Shown one piece after another: positions 34,061-43,044 of a DNA stretch of 54,217 nt. Both the position numbers and the translations under genes were made by a program. The DNA lies in assembly GCA_963720375.1 (NCBI GenBank), contig CAVRFM010000016.1, positions 1-54,217 of the forward strand, given 5' to 3'. The notes below the pieces were generated by a model, which was given only the letters and a program-made list of their open reading frames with translations, ran no database searches and was not told the DNA's origin. The first letter of the stretch is position 1. Every line of letters starts with the position of its first letter. This DNA is from JAPLHP01 sp963720375. Lineage in GTDB: Bacteria; Chloroflexota; Dehalococcoidia; UBA2247; RBG-13-53-26.

Positions 34061-34351
34061 CTAAATACTTAAATAGCCCATTAATATGGTGCTTATAAGT
34101 TTTATATCTATAGGATTATATTGTATGATACAACATCAGCGCCGATGGTGTCAATGATCGCTTGATCCCCGCCGCCTAAGTTGAATCCCGACAGTCTCTC
34201 ACCACGTCCCGTGCAGACTCAAGTAAGATAGCATCGAGCCCAAATGGCATTTTCTCTCAACAAATGGGGGAAATGCTTGTAGATTTGAGGATTTGTCCCC
34301 CTTACATCAACGGCAAGCCCTGTCGATCGCACTTCTCTCTGAAGCCCCCAT
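34061..34351. other. AT-rich divergent spacer with palindrome
   Basis: No gene is seen. The part next to the PglF-like gene is very AT-rich and contains a perfect 13-base inverted repeat, TTGTATGATACAA (34121-34133), and the stretch ATAGGATTATATTGTATGAT. A related ATAATCCTATA block occurs upstream of the BY-kinase (about 52665-52675). It may hold the regulatory region of the polysaccharide genes. Confidence 0.4.
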
Positions 34352-34383
34352 TTGTATCCAAAACTAAGTTCTTGTGGTATAAT
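34352..34383 (+). promoter_or_regulatory. Repeat-type promoter, copy 4
   Basis: TTGTATCCAA (34352-34361) and GTGGTATAAT (34374-34383) are separated by 12 unrelated bases. The two ends match copy 3 exactly, while the middle does not, which points to selection on the ends. It drives the methyltransferase gene at 34426. Confidence 0.6.
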
Positions 34384-34425
34384 ATCGTATAAGCTGCTAC
34401 GTTACAGAGCCGTAGGAGGTTGGTA

Positions 34426-35304
34426 ATGGCAAGGCAAAAGCAAGAGTGTGGCCTGAATCTCCCTGCCTCTGAACTAAGAGACCTATATGATGAGGACTAC
34501 TGGCTACACGATGAAGCTCCGGATAACTGGCGAGTGTTTTCAATAAGCAGGGGGAGGGTGCTTTTGCCCAACAGACTATGGGCTTTGGGCCAAGCTCGCC
34601 TCCGACCGGGGATGCGTGTTCTCGATGTTGGGTGTGGCAGGGGCGAATTGGCCATGTTCTGTGGTGCTGCAGGTGTCGACGCATTCGGCATTGACTTTTC
34701 TGACGTAGCGATGAATTTGGGGCAAGGGTGTCTCGGCTTCTTCTCAGAGAATGAAAGGGACAGAATACATATGGATTTATGGGATGCTGGCCGTAGACTT
34801 CCCTTTCAAGACGCCCTTTTCGATAGAGTGATGAGCTGGGCTGTGTTGGAACATCTGGCGGTTAGCCAACGAAAGCACCTTTTTGCGGAGGTATGCAGAG
34901 TGCTAAAACCGGAAGGCATCACAATTCACGGCACTTGCCCAAACCGCTGGCGTTGGAAGCTGAGTCAAGCTGCTGATAAATGCCTGAGGAGACGTGAACC
35001 GGATAGCAGGTATGCCCCACTACACGTCGCAGTAATGAGTCCATTACAATTGAAGCATGAATTGGAACAGGCCAACTTCCATACACACGTATGGGTGGAA
35101 GCTGGCCCCAGCCCCGGTAATCTCAAGGGACAGACTATTGCAGCACTTGGCAGGATGCCAGCTCTGAAGTGGGTATTCGCTTGGCATGTTATGGGTATAG
35201 GGGCAAAATCGCCACAAAGCCTCAAGGCTTTCCGCAACCTTGAGCCAATACCCCCTCCTTGGGAGAAATGGGCTATTCAATTAGCTGCAAGAAGGACGCC
35301 TTGA
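34426..35304 (+). CDS. Class I SAM-dependent methyltransferase
   Basis: A 292-residue methyltransferase. SAM-binding motif I is VLDVGCGRGELAMFCGAAGV near residue 60, the acidic motif is FGIDFSD, and motif post-I/IV is DRVMSWAVLEHLAVSQRKH. A basic C-terminal half (WRWKLSQAADKCLRRREP) may bind a lipid-linked or phosphorylated acceptor. The start at 34426 has AGGAGG six bases upstream. It is the only plus-strand gene in the polysaccharide locus, with its own repeat-type promoter, so it looks like an independent insertion between the pglF-like and pglE-like genes. Confidence 0.8.
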   Translation: MARQKQECGLNLPASELRDLYDEDYWLHDEAPDNWRVFSISRGRVLLPNRLWALGQARLRPGMRVLDVGCGRGELAMFCGAAGVDAFGIDFSDVAMNLGQGCLGFFSENERDRIHMDLWDAGRRLPFQDALFDRVMSWAVLEHLAVSQRKHLFAEVCRVLKPEGITIHGTCPNRWRWKLSQAADKCLRRREPDSRYAPLHVAVMSPLQLKHELEQANFHTHVWVEAGPSPGNLKGQTIAALGRMPALKWVFAWHVMGIGAKSPQSLKAFRNLEPIPPPWEKWAIQLAARRTP

Positions 35305-35412
35305 TCTTTGCAGTTGGGGGGTTCATATTGGGCGAAAACTCAAACCACTTTCTTTTATGAAGTCGTGAAATGATCTTGGCTCATGCTCCGGACGAGACAG
35401 GTTATCGAAGTC

Positions 35413-35434
35413 TCAAACCAAAATCTGGGTTTGA
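35413..35434. terminator. Hairpin between convergent genes
   Basis: TCAAACC (35413-35419) pairs with GGTTTGA (35428-35434) across an 8-base loop. It lies between the stops of the methyltransferase and the aminotransferase and could serve both. Confidence 0.4.
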
Positions 35435-35464
35435 TGCCTGGTCTGCAGTCTTCTTGAATATCCC

Positions 35465-36578
35465 TCACAGCAGCATTCTTTGCAGGTTTTGCACCACCTC
35501 ATCGATCTGCTCCTCGGTCAGTCTATTGAAAAACGGTAGCGCCAGCGTCCTGTCCGCAATATACTCCGTCACCGGGAAATTCCCCTCTTCTATACCCAAA
35601 CATCTCTGCATAGAAAGACTGTAAATGAATGGGAGAAAAATACCGCTGGCAACCAATCCCCGCTTCCTTAAACCCCTGCATGATCCTATCCCTCTCCTTT
35701 CTGTCAAACCTCTCTGACAGAAGGAGCACATAAACAAACCAGCTCCTCTTGACCTCTGACGATGAACAGGGAATCCTCACCCCATTCATACTTCTGAGCC
35801 TCTCATCATACCAGCAGGCCACCTGCACCCTCTTTGCCAGTATCTCCTCAAGCCTCTCCAACTGAGCAATGCCAAGGGCGCAGTTGATATCACTAATGCG
35901 GTAGTTGTATCCCAGTCTACGATGTTCCAGCCACTCACCACCCTCCTCCCGCCCTTGATTCCTCATACTGCGGCACAGCATGGCAATATGATCATCATCG
36001 GTAACAATCACACCACCCTCGCCGGTAGTCATCTGTTTATTCGGATAGAAACTGAAAACAGCCGCATCCCCGAAACTGCCCGCCTTCTTCTTTCGGAACT
36101 CCGCCCCCAGAGCCTCGCAGCTATCCTCTATCAGCCCAAGGCTGTACTTCTCCGCTATCTCCTCCAGTCGTGACCATTCTGCGGGATAGCCGAAGACATC
36201 CACCGCCAGGATGGCCTTCGTCTTCTTGTCTATCTGCTCCTCAACCTTATTCACATCTATATTGAAGGTCAACGGATCAATATCCACAAAGACCGGCCTT
36301 GCTCTCTCAAACAGCAGACAATTAGCCGAGGAAACAAAACTGAATGGCGTGGTGATTACCTCATCACCATCGCCTATTCCCAGAGCTCGAACCACGAGGT
36401 GCAGTGCCGAGGTGCCACTATTAACTGCAATCGCATGCTTCCTCCCCACGTATTGAGCCATCCTCTGCTCAAACTCCGGCAACTTCGGCCCTAAGCTTAG
36501 AGTGGGAGTCCTTAATACCTCAAGTACCTGACTTATCTCCAACTCCGTCACGTCCGGCATGGAAAGAGGTATTCTCAT
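35465..36578 (-). CDS. DegT/DnrJ/EryC1-type sugar aminotransferase, one frameshift
   Basis: A PLP-dependent nucleotide-sugar aminotransferase of the PglE/ArnB type, 370 residues when repaired. The first 330 residues run in one frame. An extra C at 35574-35576 moves the last 37 residues (VTEYIADRTLALPFFNRLTE and on) into the next frame, where they match the family C-terminus. PLP Lys is in FSFYPNKQMTTGEGGVIVTD near residue 180, and EDSCEALGAEF near 150 contacts PLP. It would convert the 4-keto sugar made by the PglF-like enzyme to a 4-amino sugar. It starts one base after the PglC-like gene stop. Confidence 0.87.
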
Positions 36579-36579
36579 C

Positions 36580-37239
36580 CTAGAATTTCACCCCTCGCCG
36601 CTCCCAATTCCCTCTCAAGGCAATCCATAGGGACAGTAGGAGCAGCTTCAAATCCAAACAGAAGCTCATATTCCTCACATAAACGTTGTCATAGCGAAAC
36701 TTGTTGCGGTGATCGATATCCTTCGGAGCATAGATCTGCGTCAGTCCTGTTAGCCCCGGTCTAACCTGGCTCCTCATATGATAGCCGGGGACTTCATCAA
36801 TCGTTCTATATCGCAGACTCTCCCCATCCTCTATCCTTAAAGGGAGTGGCCTCGGTCCTACAAAGCTCATCTCCCCTTTGAGAATATTGATCAGTTCTGG
36901 CAGTTCGTCCAGAGCCGTTGTCCTCAATATTCTACCCACTTTCGTGACCCGTCCATCTTGCTCTACATATATAACCTTATGTGGCCCCTCTCCTTTTGGG
37001 GGCACCTTCATGGTGCGAAATTTAATGCTCCTGAACATATTTCCTTGCTTGCCGCACCGCTCCTGGAGGAAGAAAACCCTTCTCCTATCCTCCACATATA
37101 TAGCCAATGAGAAAACGAGCCAAAGCGGGGAAGATAGAACAAGCCCCACAAATGCTGCGGTAAAGTCAAAAATTCGCTTCAGACTCTTCATTCGCAAATT
37201 GGCTGAACTGCGCAACCCAGTGCTTTGATGGTTTGCCAT
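36580..37239 (-). CDS. PglC/WcaJ-type phosphoglycosyl transferase
   Basis: A 219-residue (203 if started at 37191) minimal bacterial sugar transferase. One N-terminal re-entrant/membrane helix (FDFTAAFVGLVLSSPLWLVF) precedes the catalytic domain with FRSIKFRTM, TALDELPELINIL (Asp-Glu dyad) and FVGPRPLP. It transfers a sugar-1-phosphate to undecaprenyl phosphate and thus starts repeat-unit assembly at the membrane. Its size matches PglC rather than the long WbaP/WcaJ proteins. It overlaps the end of the PglD-like gene, and both candidate starts have weak ribosome-binding sites. Confidence 0.92.
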   Translation of the reverse strand: MANHQSTGLRSSANLRMKSLKRIFDFTAAFVGLVLSSPLWLVFSLAIYVEDRRRVFFLQERCGKQGNMFRSIKFRTMKVPPKGEGPHKVIYVEQDGRVTKVGRILRTTALDELPELINILKGEMSFVGPRPLPLRIEDGESLRYRTIDEVPGYHMRSQVRPGLTGLTQIYAPKDIDHRNKFRYDNVYVRNMSFCLDLKLLLLSLWIALRGNWERRGVKF

Positions 37240-37915
37240 TCTTCAAATGATCTGCCACTTCAGGGTGTCTGACCTTTATAACCTTTGCCGGCACACCAAC
37301 TGCTGTCACATACTCGGGCAGGTCCTTGGTCACTACCGCCCCTGCTCCCACAATTGACCACTTCCCTACGGTAATTCCCTGCAGAATTACTGCTCCCGTT
37401 CCCAACTCCACACCCTCTCCCAAGGTAACATTGCCTGAGATATGGCACCCCGGGGCGATAGTGCAATAATCCCCGATTACAGCATCATGTCCTATGGTAG
37501 AATCGAGATTCAAGAAAGCGTGTTTGCCAATTTTCACCTGAGTAGTGATAATATTTCCCGCCGTAATTACTGTGCCTTGTCCAATGTCTACATATTCCGA
37601 CATTTGGGCACTGGGATGAACAATAGAGGAGAAAGCCAGACCGGATTTGGCCACCTTTTCAGCAAAGGCCATCCTGGTTTTGCCAGAGCCCACACCTGAT
37701 ACAACTCGTATTCTGCCAACACTACGTCCCTCGAACCAACTAAAATCACCTAAGACCGGCAGACCACAGAGGAGCTTGCCGTGGTTCTGGACGTTCTCAT
37801 CGATGAAGCCCAAGACACCCCATTTCTTCCCCACCTTATTCGCGTCTGAAAACACCCAATAGACCTCTCTAGCCAGACCCCCGGCACCCAGAATAACCAC
37901 CTTCTGCATCATCAA
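37166..37915 (-). CDS. PglD-type sugar O/N-acetyltransferase
   Basis: A 249-residue two-domain acetyltransferase. The N-terminal Rossmann-like part (VVILGAGGLAREVYWVF) binds the UDP-sugar, and residues about 95-215 form a left-handed beta helix of hexapeptide repeats. The putative catalytic His is in STIGHDAVIGDYC. It acetylates a 4-amino nucleotide sugar with acetyl-CoA, following the aminotransferase step. Genes for the dehydratase, aminotransferase, acetyltransferase and phosphoglycosyl transferase all lie within 6 kb. Confidence 0.9.
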   Translation of the reverse strand: MMMQKVVILGAGGLAREVYWVFSDANKVGKKWGVLGFIDENVQNHGKLLCGLPVLGDFSWFEGRSVGRIRVVSGVGSGKTRMAFAEKVAKSGLAFSSIVHPSAQMSEYVDIGQGTVITAGNIITTQVKIGKHAFLNLDSTIGHDAVIGDYCTIAPGCHISGNVTLGEGVELGTGAVILQGITVGKWSIVGAGAVVTKDLPEYVTAVGVPAKVIKVRHPEVADHLKNGKPSKHWVAQFSQFANEESEANF

Positions 37916-37954
37916 ACAACCTCTCCGCCTTCAAAGATTCTTGCTCACCCCAAT

Positions 37955-39190
37955 TCAAGACACCATGGCCCGGATGAACTCCTCGAATTTGGGATATTCT
38001 TTGTTCATATCGAACCTCTCCTGAGCCAGTTTCCTTGCCCTCTGTCCCATTGCTAAGCGCTCCTGTGTGTCATCATACAAATGTGCTATCGCATCAGCCA
38101 AAGACTGGGCATCTCCCGGATCGTAGTGTAGGCCTACCCGCTCGTCTGTTATTAGATGCTCAAGTTCTCCCCTGACCGAGTTGATTATGGGAAGACCGGC
38201 AGCCAAATAATCGAAAACCTTATTAGGCAAACAAGGGTGGGAAGTCAGGACAATTGGGTTTACTCCCACATCGCATTCATTCAGCAAGTGAACAAACTGA
38301 TGGTAACTGAGCAGTCCCGTAAATGTCACGTTGATTAGATTCATTTTCTGTGAATAGTTGCGCATATTGGCATAGTCTGGCCCAGCACCGGCAATAACAA
38401 ACTTCATATCTGGATACGAACGAAATAGTCTACCGGCAGCTTCTAAAAGCGTCCTTATGTCATACATCTTTCCAATTGTGCCAGCGTAGAGCACCCAGAA
38501 TTCATCTTTGCGTTGCTTGATATAGGGCATGTTATCCACTGGCTTGCTGAGATAGTCGCTATAAAGATCCAGGTTCACTCCCAGAGGTAGCGCTACACTG
38601 GGCTTACCTTCATCTTTCGAAGCTGACAGGGCTCTGTGTAAATAGCTGTGCGAAACTGCTGTTATGCCATCAGCCTCATCGTAGAGTTGGTCGGCAAATC
38701 GTCTCAAGGGAAACAGCAATAGCCGTGCCATAGGCCTGAGCTGCGTTGGGAAAGCAATCTCAAAAGTCTCAGGCCATATATCCTGAACATCTATGATGCT
38801 TTTCGCACCATATTCCCTGGCCAATATCATCGCTGTATTGGCTGCCCGGAGTGGCGGGCAGCTTGCCAGAACAACATCTGGGGACTCTCCAATCTTACTG
38901 CTCTGAGCCTTAAACTCCCTGGCATATATATAATGATTCCATATTCGTCGCAGAGAAATGTTCCTGGTATACCTCGGCGTTTCCAGCAGAATGATACGGA
39001 GGTTATGATTTACTTCGAGGCTAGCCTGCCCCTGATTTCTAAATCTTTTAGTAGTGTGGCAAAAATTGGATGACCACCAGATAACCCTATGCCCTTTCTC
39101 GGCCAACATTTTGGTTAGAAAGGCATACCTACCTGGCCGCAGAGACTCGCCAGGCAGACCATCAAAGGGATTTACTACCCAGATATTCAA
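37955..39190 (-). CDS. GT4 glycosyltransferase
   Basis: A 411-residue GT-B enzyme of the WbuB/GT4 kind. The N-terminal acceptor domain begins MNIWVVNPFDGLPGESLRPG. The C-terminal donor domain has WVLYAGTIGKMYDIRTLLEA and the sugar-nucleotide site SHPCLPNKVFDYLAAGLPII near residue 320. The start overlaps the 3' end of the deacetylase gene by 29 bases. It likely adds an early sugar onto the lipid-linked intermediate made by the PglC-like enzyme. Confidence 0.9.
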   Translation of the reverse strand: MNIWVVNPFDGLPGESLRPGRYAFLTKMLAEKGHRVIWWSSNFCHTTKRFRNQGQASLEVNHNLRIILLETPRYTRNISLRRIWNHYIYAREFKAQSSKIGESPDVVLASCPPLRAANTAMILAREYGAKSIIDVQDIWPETFEIAFPTQLRPMARLLLFPLRRFADQLYDEADGITAVSHSYLHRALSASKDEGKPSVALPLGVNLDLYSDYLSKPVDNMPYIKQRKDEFWVLYAGTIGKMYDIRTLLEAAGRLFRSYPDMKFVIAGAGPDYANMRNYSQKMNLINVTFTGLLSYHQFVHLLNECDVGVNPIVLTSHPCLPNKVFDYLAAGLPIINSVRGELEHLITDERVGLHYDPGDAQSLADAIAHLYDDTQERLAMGQRARKLAQERFDMNKEYPKFEEFIRAMVS

Positions 39191-39980
39191 ATGACCCTCT
39201 CCTCAAAAATGTGCTCTTCATGCGAGCATAACGCTCAACCCCTAAGAACCTCTTTAACAGATCAAGAGTTAGCTGCCTAAGACGCCTTGACAATATCCCC
39301 TTGCCCTCAAGCAACGAGGCAAATCCAGATATATGAATTCCTGAGTCAACGCACATCCTTTTCAGGGAATATGGGTCACTCTGCCTGTTGTTGAGTCCCA
39401 TGTCAGATGTAAGCATGGCGAGGTAGCCTGCTTCACGAGCAGCCTTCTTGACAGCCTTATCGTATAAACCATGAGGAATAGACAGAAAATGGACAGGCGA
39501 ACCCAGTTGTTCCTCCAACAACCTCCTGGATTCGCTAAGCTCCCTTCCCATCTGCTCTTTGTCCAGCTTGATCAGATAAGGATGGGTAAGTGTATGCGAT
39601 TGAATAGACATGCCACCGGCATTCATCTCCTCCATTTGTTTAACCGTCAAGCTGCCAGGTGAATCAAGATGGGAAACTACTACAAAGAAGGCGGCAGTTA
39701 GTGCAAACCTCTTCAATATGGGGTAAGCCACTTCATAATTACTTTCATGACCGTCATCAAAGGTGATAATCACAGGCTTCATCGGTAGGGAAGTCTCTCC
39801 CTTGGTATAAGCAACGAAGTCACTCAAGGTTACAGTAGAGTAGTTCAGGTGAGTTAAGAGCTCCATTTGTTCTTCAAAGTCTGATGCCGCCAAGACATAA
39901 CGACCACCCGGTTTCCGAATCTCAGAACCAGCCGCAACTTGATGGTACATCAATATAGGCACATATGAACCCCTGTCCAT
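39162..39980 (-). CDS. Polysaccharide deacetylase, CE4 (NodB) family
   Basis: A 272-residue NodB-fold enzyme. Motif 1 is ITFDDG near residue 65 (catalytic base and metal Asp), motif 2 is SHTLTH near 113 (metal His pair), and further motifs HFLSIPHGLYDK follow. The start at 39980 has GGAGAGGA just upstream; an earlier ATG lacks this. There is no signal peptide, so it would act in the cytoplasm or as a peripheral membrane protein on an N-acetyl sugar or a lipid-linked glycan. It is cotranscribed with the FemAB-like and GT4 genes. Confidence 0.88.
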   Translation of the reverse strand: MDRGSYVPILMYHQVAAGSEIRKPGGRYVLAASDFEEQMELLTHLNYSTVTLSDFVAYTKGETSLPMKPVIITFDDGHESNYEVAYPILKRFALTAAFFVVVSHLDSPGSLTVKQMEEMNAGGMSIQSHTLTHPYLIKLDKEQMGRELSESRRLLEEQLGSPVHFLSIPHGLYDKAVKKAAREAGYLAMLTSDMGLNNRQSDPYSLKRMCVDSGIHISGFASLLEGKGILSRRLRQLTLDLLKRFLGVERYARMKSTFLRRGSFEYLGSKSL

Positions 39981-40043
39981 AGGAAATCCTCTCCGCCCTA
40001 GCAAACCTGGCTGGTAAGATATTGGAACTTCTGAGCCTTGTAT

Positions 40044-41054
40044 CTAGAACACGCTCCTTATTCTCCGCTCTACCGTTACTCCTCTTGAATATGCGTCCCT
40101 CGCCAATCTCACCACTGGGTTCATGGCCTTCCAACAACGAATATATGAAGCCTCTCGAGACCCAAAGCTTAACTTGAACCTGTCAATGCTGGGGATTCCC
40201 TTACCATACATGTCATATCGCCTAAGACCATTATCAAAGGCCCATTTAATCAAAGACCACTGAAGTAAATTGTTCGGGGCGAGCCAGTTATACTCACCAT
40301 AAGAACCCCCTGACCAAAAGTAGACAGTATCTTTGTAGAAAGGGAATATGCCTCCTGCTATCGTTTTTCCCTCATGTTGAGCCAGGAGGACTTTCAATCC
40401 AGCTGCCCCTAAGGAATCTTGCAGCTTGTGGTAAACCGTTTTTGATTTTCCACTCGACGTGCCGTGTTTATGGAGGCTGTCAACAAGCATGGGATAGAAC
40501 TCTTCAACCCATTGAGTTCCGACTGGTTCCACAATAGCAACTTGGTTCTTAATACCTTTCCTCACCTTATTTCTGCAGTTATCACCCAGGTTCGACCAGA
40601 GCTTTTGTTCACCACCTTCCAAATCCAAAATCCAGGTGAAGGTCTGCTCACAGACATAACCCCTCTCATCCAGCAAATCTCGGGGAATCTCCTCGTGTTC
40701 GCCAAAGGAAAACTCAACATAATCAATTCCTAGCTTCCTCAACAAACGGTCAAACTCGAACATGACCTCCTGAAGTAATCCTTTCTCCACCAGTGGGCCC
40801 ATATAGGCTGTGCCCCATCCTCTTAAAGGAGAGCCCAGTATCTTAAAGGGTCCTTTCCGGGTCAGGAGGCAAGGAAAAACTCCCACAATTTGACTATCCT
40901 TATATATGCCCAACAAGAGCTTCTCAAGCCCGAAGGAACTCTCGAGGAAGCTTATCCATTCCGAAGTGTGAAACAGAGTTGCATCACTGAACTCTTCCAC
41001 CACTGAATTCCAGCTAGCAGACTCACTTTCCCCAAGAATGGCCAACTCTATCAA
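40044..41054 (-). CDS. FemAB-like GNAT-fold protein
   Basis: A 336-residue protein of the FemAB/GNAT group associated with exopolysaccharide loci. The tandem acyltransferase folds are recognisable by FHTSEWISFLESSFG near residue 30, LGDNCRNKVRKGIKN near 157 and the C-terminal signature YDMYGKGIPSIDRFKLSFGS near 295. In related loci such proteins transfer an amino-acyl or acyl group to an amino sugar or lipid-linked glycan. It lies 13 bases after the upstream methyltransferase. Confidence 0.82.
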   Translation of the reverse strand: MIELAILGESESASWNSVVEEFSDATLFHTSEWISFLESSFGLEKLLLGIYKDSQIVGVFPCLLTRKGPFKILGSPLRGWGTAYMGPLVEKGLLQEVMFEFDRLLRKLGIDYVEFSFGEHEEIPRDLLDERGYVCEQTFTWILDLEGGEQKLWSNLGDNCRNKVRKGIKNQVAIVEPVGTQWVEEFYPMLVDSLHKHGTSSGKSKTVYHKLQDSLGAAGLKVLLAQHEGKTIAGGIFPFYKDTVYFWSGGSYGEYNWLAPNNLLQWSLIKWAFDNGLRRYDMYGKGIPSIDRFKLSFGSREASYIRCWKAMNPVVRLARDAYSRGVTVERRIRSVF

Positions 41055-41067
41055 CCTACCTCACCTC

Positions 41068-41940
41068 TTACCTGGCCCCCTTCACAGCTACGACGAGCAT
41101 TGAAGGAGTGACCACCACTTTCCTGCACGTAAGCAGCCAAACTAAATTGGCCACATGGAACATCCCGGTACTGCAAAACACGTTAATAATGGGTTGATGT
41201 TGTGTTTCGGCAAATGGTCTGGCATTCAAAAACGCCAGCTTGTAGACTCCCACCTTCCCCAAAAGCATCTTCAGGGTGTCTGGGTGGAAGACGTAAAGCT
41301 GATCTTTGCTTTGGGTAGATATTCCCCACTGAGGATTGCTACGATTACGATGTAGACAAAGAATCTCCTGAAAAATCAGATTGGGGGTTCTTATCATAAG
41401 CACGCCCTGGTCCCTCAGGATCTTGTCAGCCTCTGTCAGCAATTTCAGCGGGTCCGGGACTTGGTCAATAGTATTGCTTACAAATATAGCGTCCATCTTC
41501 TCCCGACAGATTGTGTTAGTGAGAAGATCACTGGGGAAGAAGCTGTTCACGACCTCTATTCCACTATGCATCCTGGCAATTGTAGAGGCCGCTGCAGATG
41601 GCTCAACCCCGGTTGTTTGCCAGCCCCTCTCAGCACAGATCGCAAGGAACTCACCCACACCACAGCCGATGTCCAACACAGCGCCTTTGGTCGGCACATA
41701 TTTCTCCAGAACCCGCTCAGCATTTTCAAAGGACGATCTTCTTCTCTTATGCCACTGGATTCTTGCCTCGCTCCAATATTCATCTTCCCAATATTCCACC
41801 AGCTGATCATTCGGTACCCTATTGAGTCTGAAGGCCACGCGACAGGAAAAGCACTTGCGCAACCCAGGCTTCCAGGCTTTCCCTCTCGTGCTCCCGCAAA
41901 GCGGGCATACTGCATCAACCGGTGATTGGACACCTGTCAT
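41068..41940 (-). CDS. Class I methyltransferase with N-terminal zinc ribbon
   Basis: A 290-residue protein. The first 35 residues carry a C-x2-C...C-x2-C ribbon (VCPLCGSTRG, LRKCFSCRVAF). The SAM-binding motif is VLDIGCGVGEFLAICAERGW near residue 88, and IFVSNTIDQVPDPLKLLTEA is motif IV. This architecture is frequent among sugar or lipid-linked saccharide methyltransferases in surface-polysaccharide clusters. It follows a 350-base region holding a glycosyltransferase relic. Confidence 0.85.
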   Translation of the reverse strand: MTGVQSPVDAVCPLCGSTRGKAWKPGLRKCFSCRVAFRLNRVPNDQLVEYWEDEYWSEARIQWHKRRRSSFENAERVLEKYVPTKGAVLDIGCGVGEFLAICAERGWQTTGVEPSAAASTIARMHSGIEVVNSFFPSDLLTNTICREKMDAIFVSNTIDQVPDPLKLLTEADKILRDQGVLMIRTPNLIFQEILCLHRNRSNPQWGISTQSKDQLYVFHPDTLKMLLGKVGVYKLAFLNARPFAETQHQPIINVFCSTGMFHVANLVWLLTCRKVVVTPSMLVVAVKGAR

Positions 41941-42288
41941 TCCTCTTCATCCTTTGCCAGGGCTAGCTCACCGTCTGCTGAATCACCTGACCCTGTAAGG
42001 TACCCTACTGTGCCTGTCAATCCGTCAGTATGTCTCATAAACTCCTGTCAAACACGCTCAGGTAAGCTGATATAATCGTATAACTCTTCAACTTTGCGGA
42101 TAAGCCTCTCCATAGGGAAATCTTTTAGGACTCTTTCCCTACCTGCCGCTCCCATTCATACTGCAAAGATGGAAGTGGACTGCTTCCTGCCTCATAGACA
42201 GGCAAGTCCCACCTGAAGTAGTCATCGCAATCGTACCCTTGAACCTATCCTTAACCGTTTCACACATCAGACACGCACCAGATATGAT
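41941..42288. other. Gene-poor spacer holding a GT4 relic
   Basis: Apart from the relic at 42048-42155 no intact gene is visible. The piece at 42156-42260 has short open frames in more than one phase but no clear family match. It is probably decayed coding DNA. Confidence 0.5.
42048..42155 (-). pseudogene. Fossil C-terminus of a GT4 glycosyltransferase, relic 1
   Basis: A 35-codon frame ending in TGA reads GAAGRERVLKDFPMERLIRK followed by VEELYD. This is the last helix typical of GT4 enzymes and aligns with the C-terminus of the intact enzyme at 43200 (GLAGRERVMRDFSTERLVRE). No catalytic part precedes it. Confidence 0.65.
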
Positions 42289-42924
42289 TCATTGCTTCTC
42301 TATAACCTTCACAGCAAAGAGACCCTCAGCCAATGAGGGAACGTGATAGACGAAAGGCTCTGTCAAAGCCACTGCGACCCTGCGTGCAAACGGGTGGCGA
42401 AGGAAGAGGCCATTCCAAGCCCACTTGTGTCCGGTCACTCCCAATACGCTGAGCCCCATTCTCTCCAACTGCCCAATGGTCCATCCCGAATTATGGGTCC
42501 TGAATGAATCAACTCCACCCAATGGAAGATATCCATTGGGTGTTGAGACAATGATTTTCTTCTTTGCCCAGGTTTCCATTCTGAAAATCAGTCTCTGACC
42601 CTCTTGTGCAGTCAAATGCTCAATGACCTCTAGAGCCACTACAGCATCAAAGGACTTTGGCCTGAACTCGATCTTGGTGATATCCCCACTGACATACCTA
42701 TCATGAGTATTCCTCTGTTTGGCCAGCCGTAAGTATTCTGGCAAAACATCCACTCCTACTGAGGACTGTAGCTTGCAAGGCATAAACATGATTGGCGAGG
42801 CCGTCCCGCACCCCAGGTCCAGAACACTATCACAATCGGCCAAGTGCTTTCTCAATAGACTCGTGAATGACCAGGGGTAGTATTTCTGATAAGCGGCCCT
42901 TGCCCAACTAATCCTGTTTATCAC
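42289..42924 (-). CDS. Class I SAM-dependent methyltransferase
   Basis: A 211-residue methyltransferase from a GTG start. Motif I is VLDLGCGTASPIMFMPCKLQ near residue 36, the acidic motif is VGVDVLPEYLRLA, and motif IV is FDAVVALEVIEHLTAQEGQR. A PxxGY motif (STPNGYLPLGG) near 135 is common in glycan methyltransferases. Its ribosome-binding site GGAGGTG lies inside the 3' end of relic 2, whose stop is three bases before the GTG. It was therefore once translationally coupled to a complete glycosyltransferase. Confidence 0.82.
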   Translation of the reverse strand: MINRISWARAAYQKYYPWSFTSLLRKHLADCDSVLDLGCGTASPIMFMPCKLQSSVGVDVLPEYLRLAKQRNTHDRYVSGDITKIEFRPKSFDAVVALEVIEHLTAQEGQRLIFRMETWAKKKIIVSTPNGYLPLGGVDSFRTHNSGWTIGQLERMGLSVLGVTGHKWAWNGLFLRHPFARRVAVALTEPFVYHVPSLAEGLFAVKVIEKQ

Positions 42925-42927
42925 TTG

Positions 42928-43044
42928 TCAACACCTCCAACCAATACTGGCCTTGGTACGCCGTTCTTCATAGACCTGTTCCACGTCACGAACCAGCCTT
43001 TCTACACTGAAACTGCTAGTGGCCCTCTCACGTCCGGTCATGCC
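42928..43044 (-). pseudogene. Fossil C-terminus of a GT4 glycosyltransferase, relic 2
   Basis: A 38-codon frame reads GMTGRERATSSFSVERLVRD then VEQVYEERR before its TGA. It matches the C-terminal helix of the adjacent intact GT4 (43200-44336) and relic 1. The sequence upstream (43045-43199) is not in frame with any glycosyltransferase, so the catalytic domain has been lost. Confidence 0.7.
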
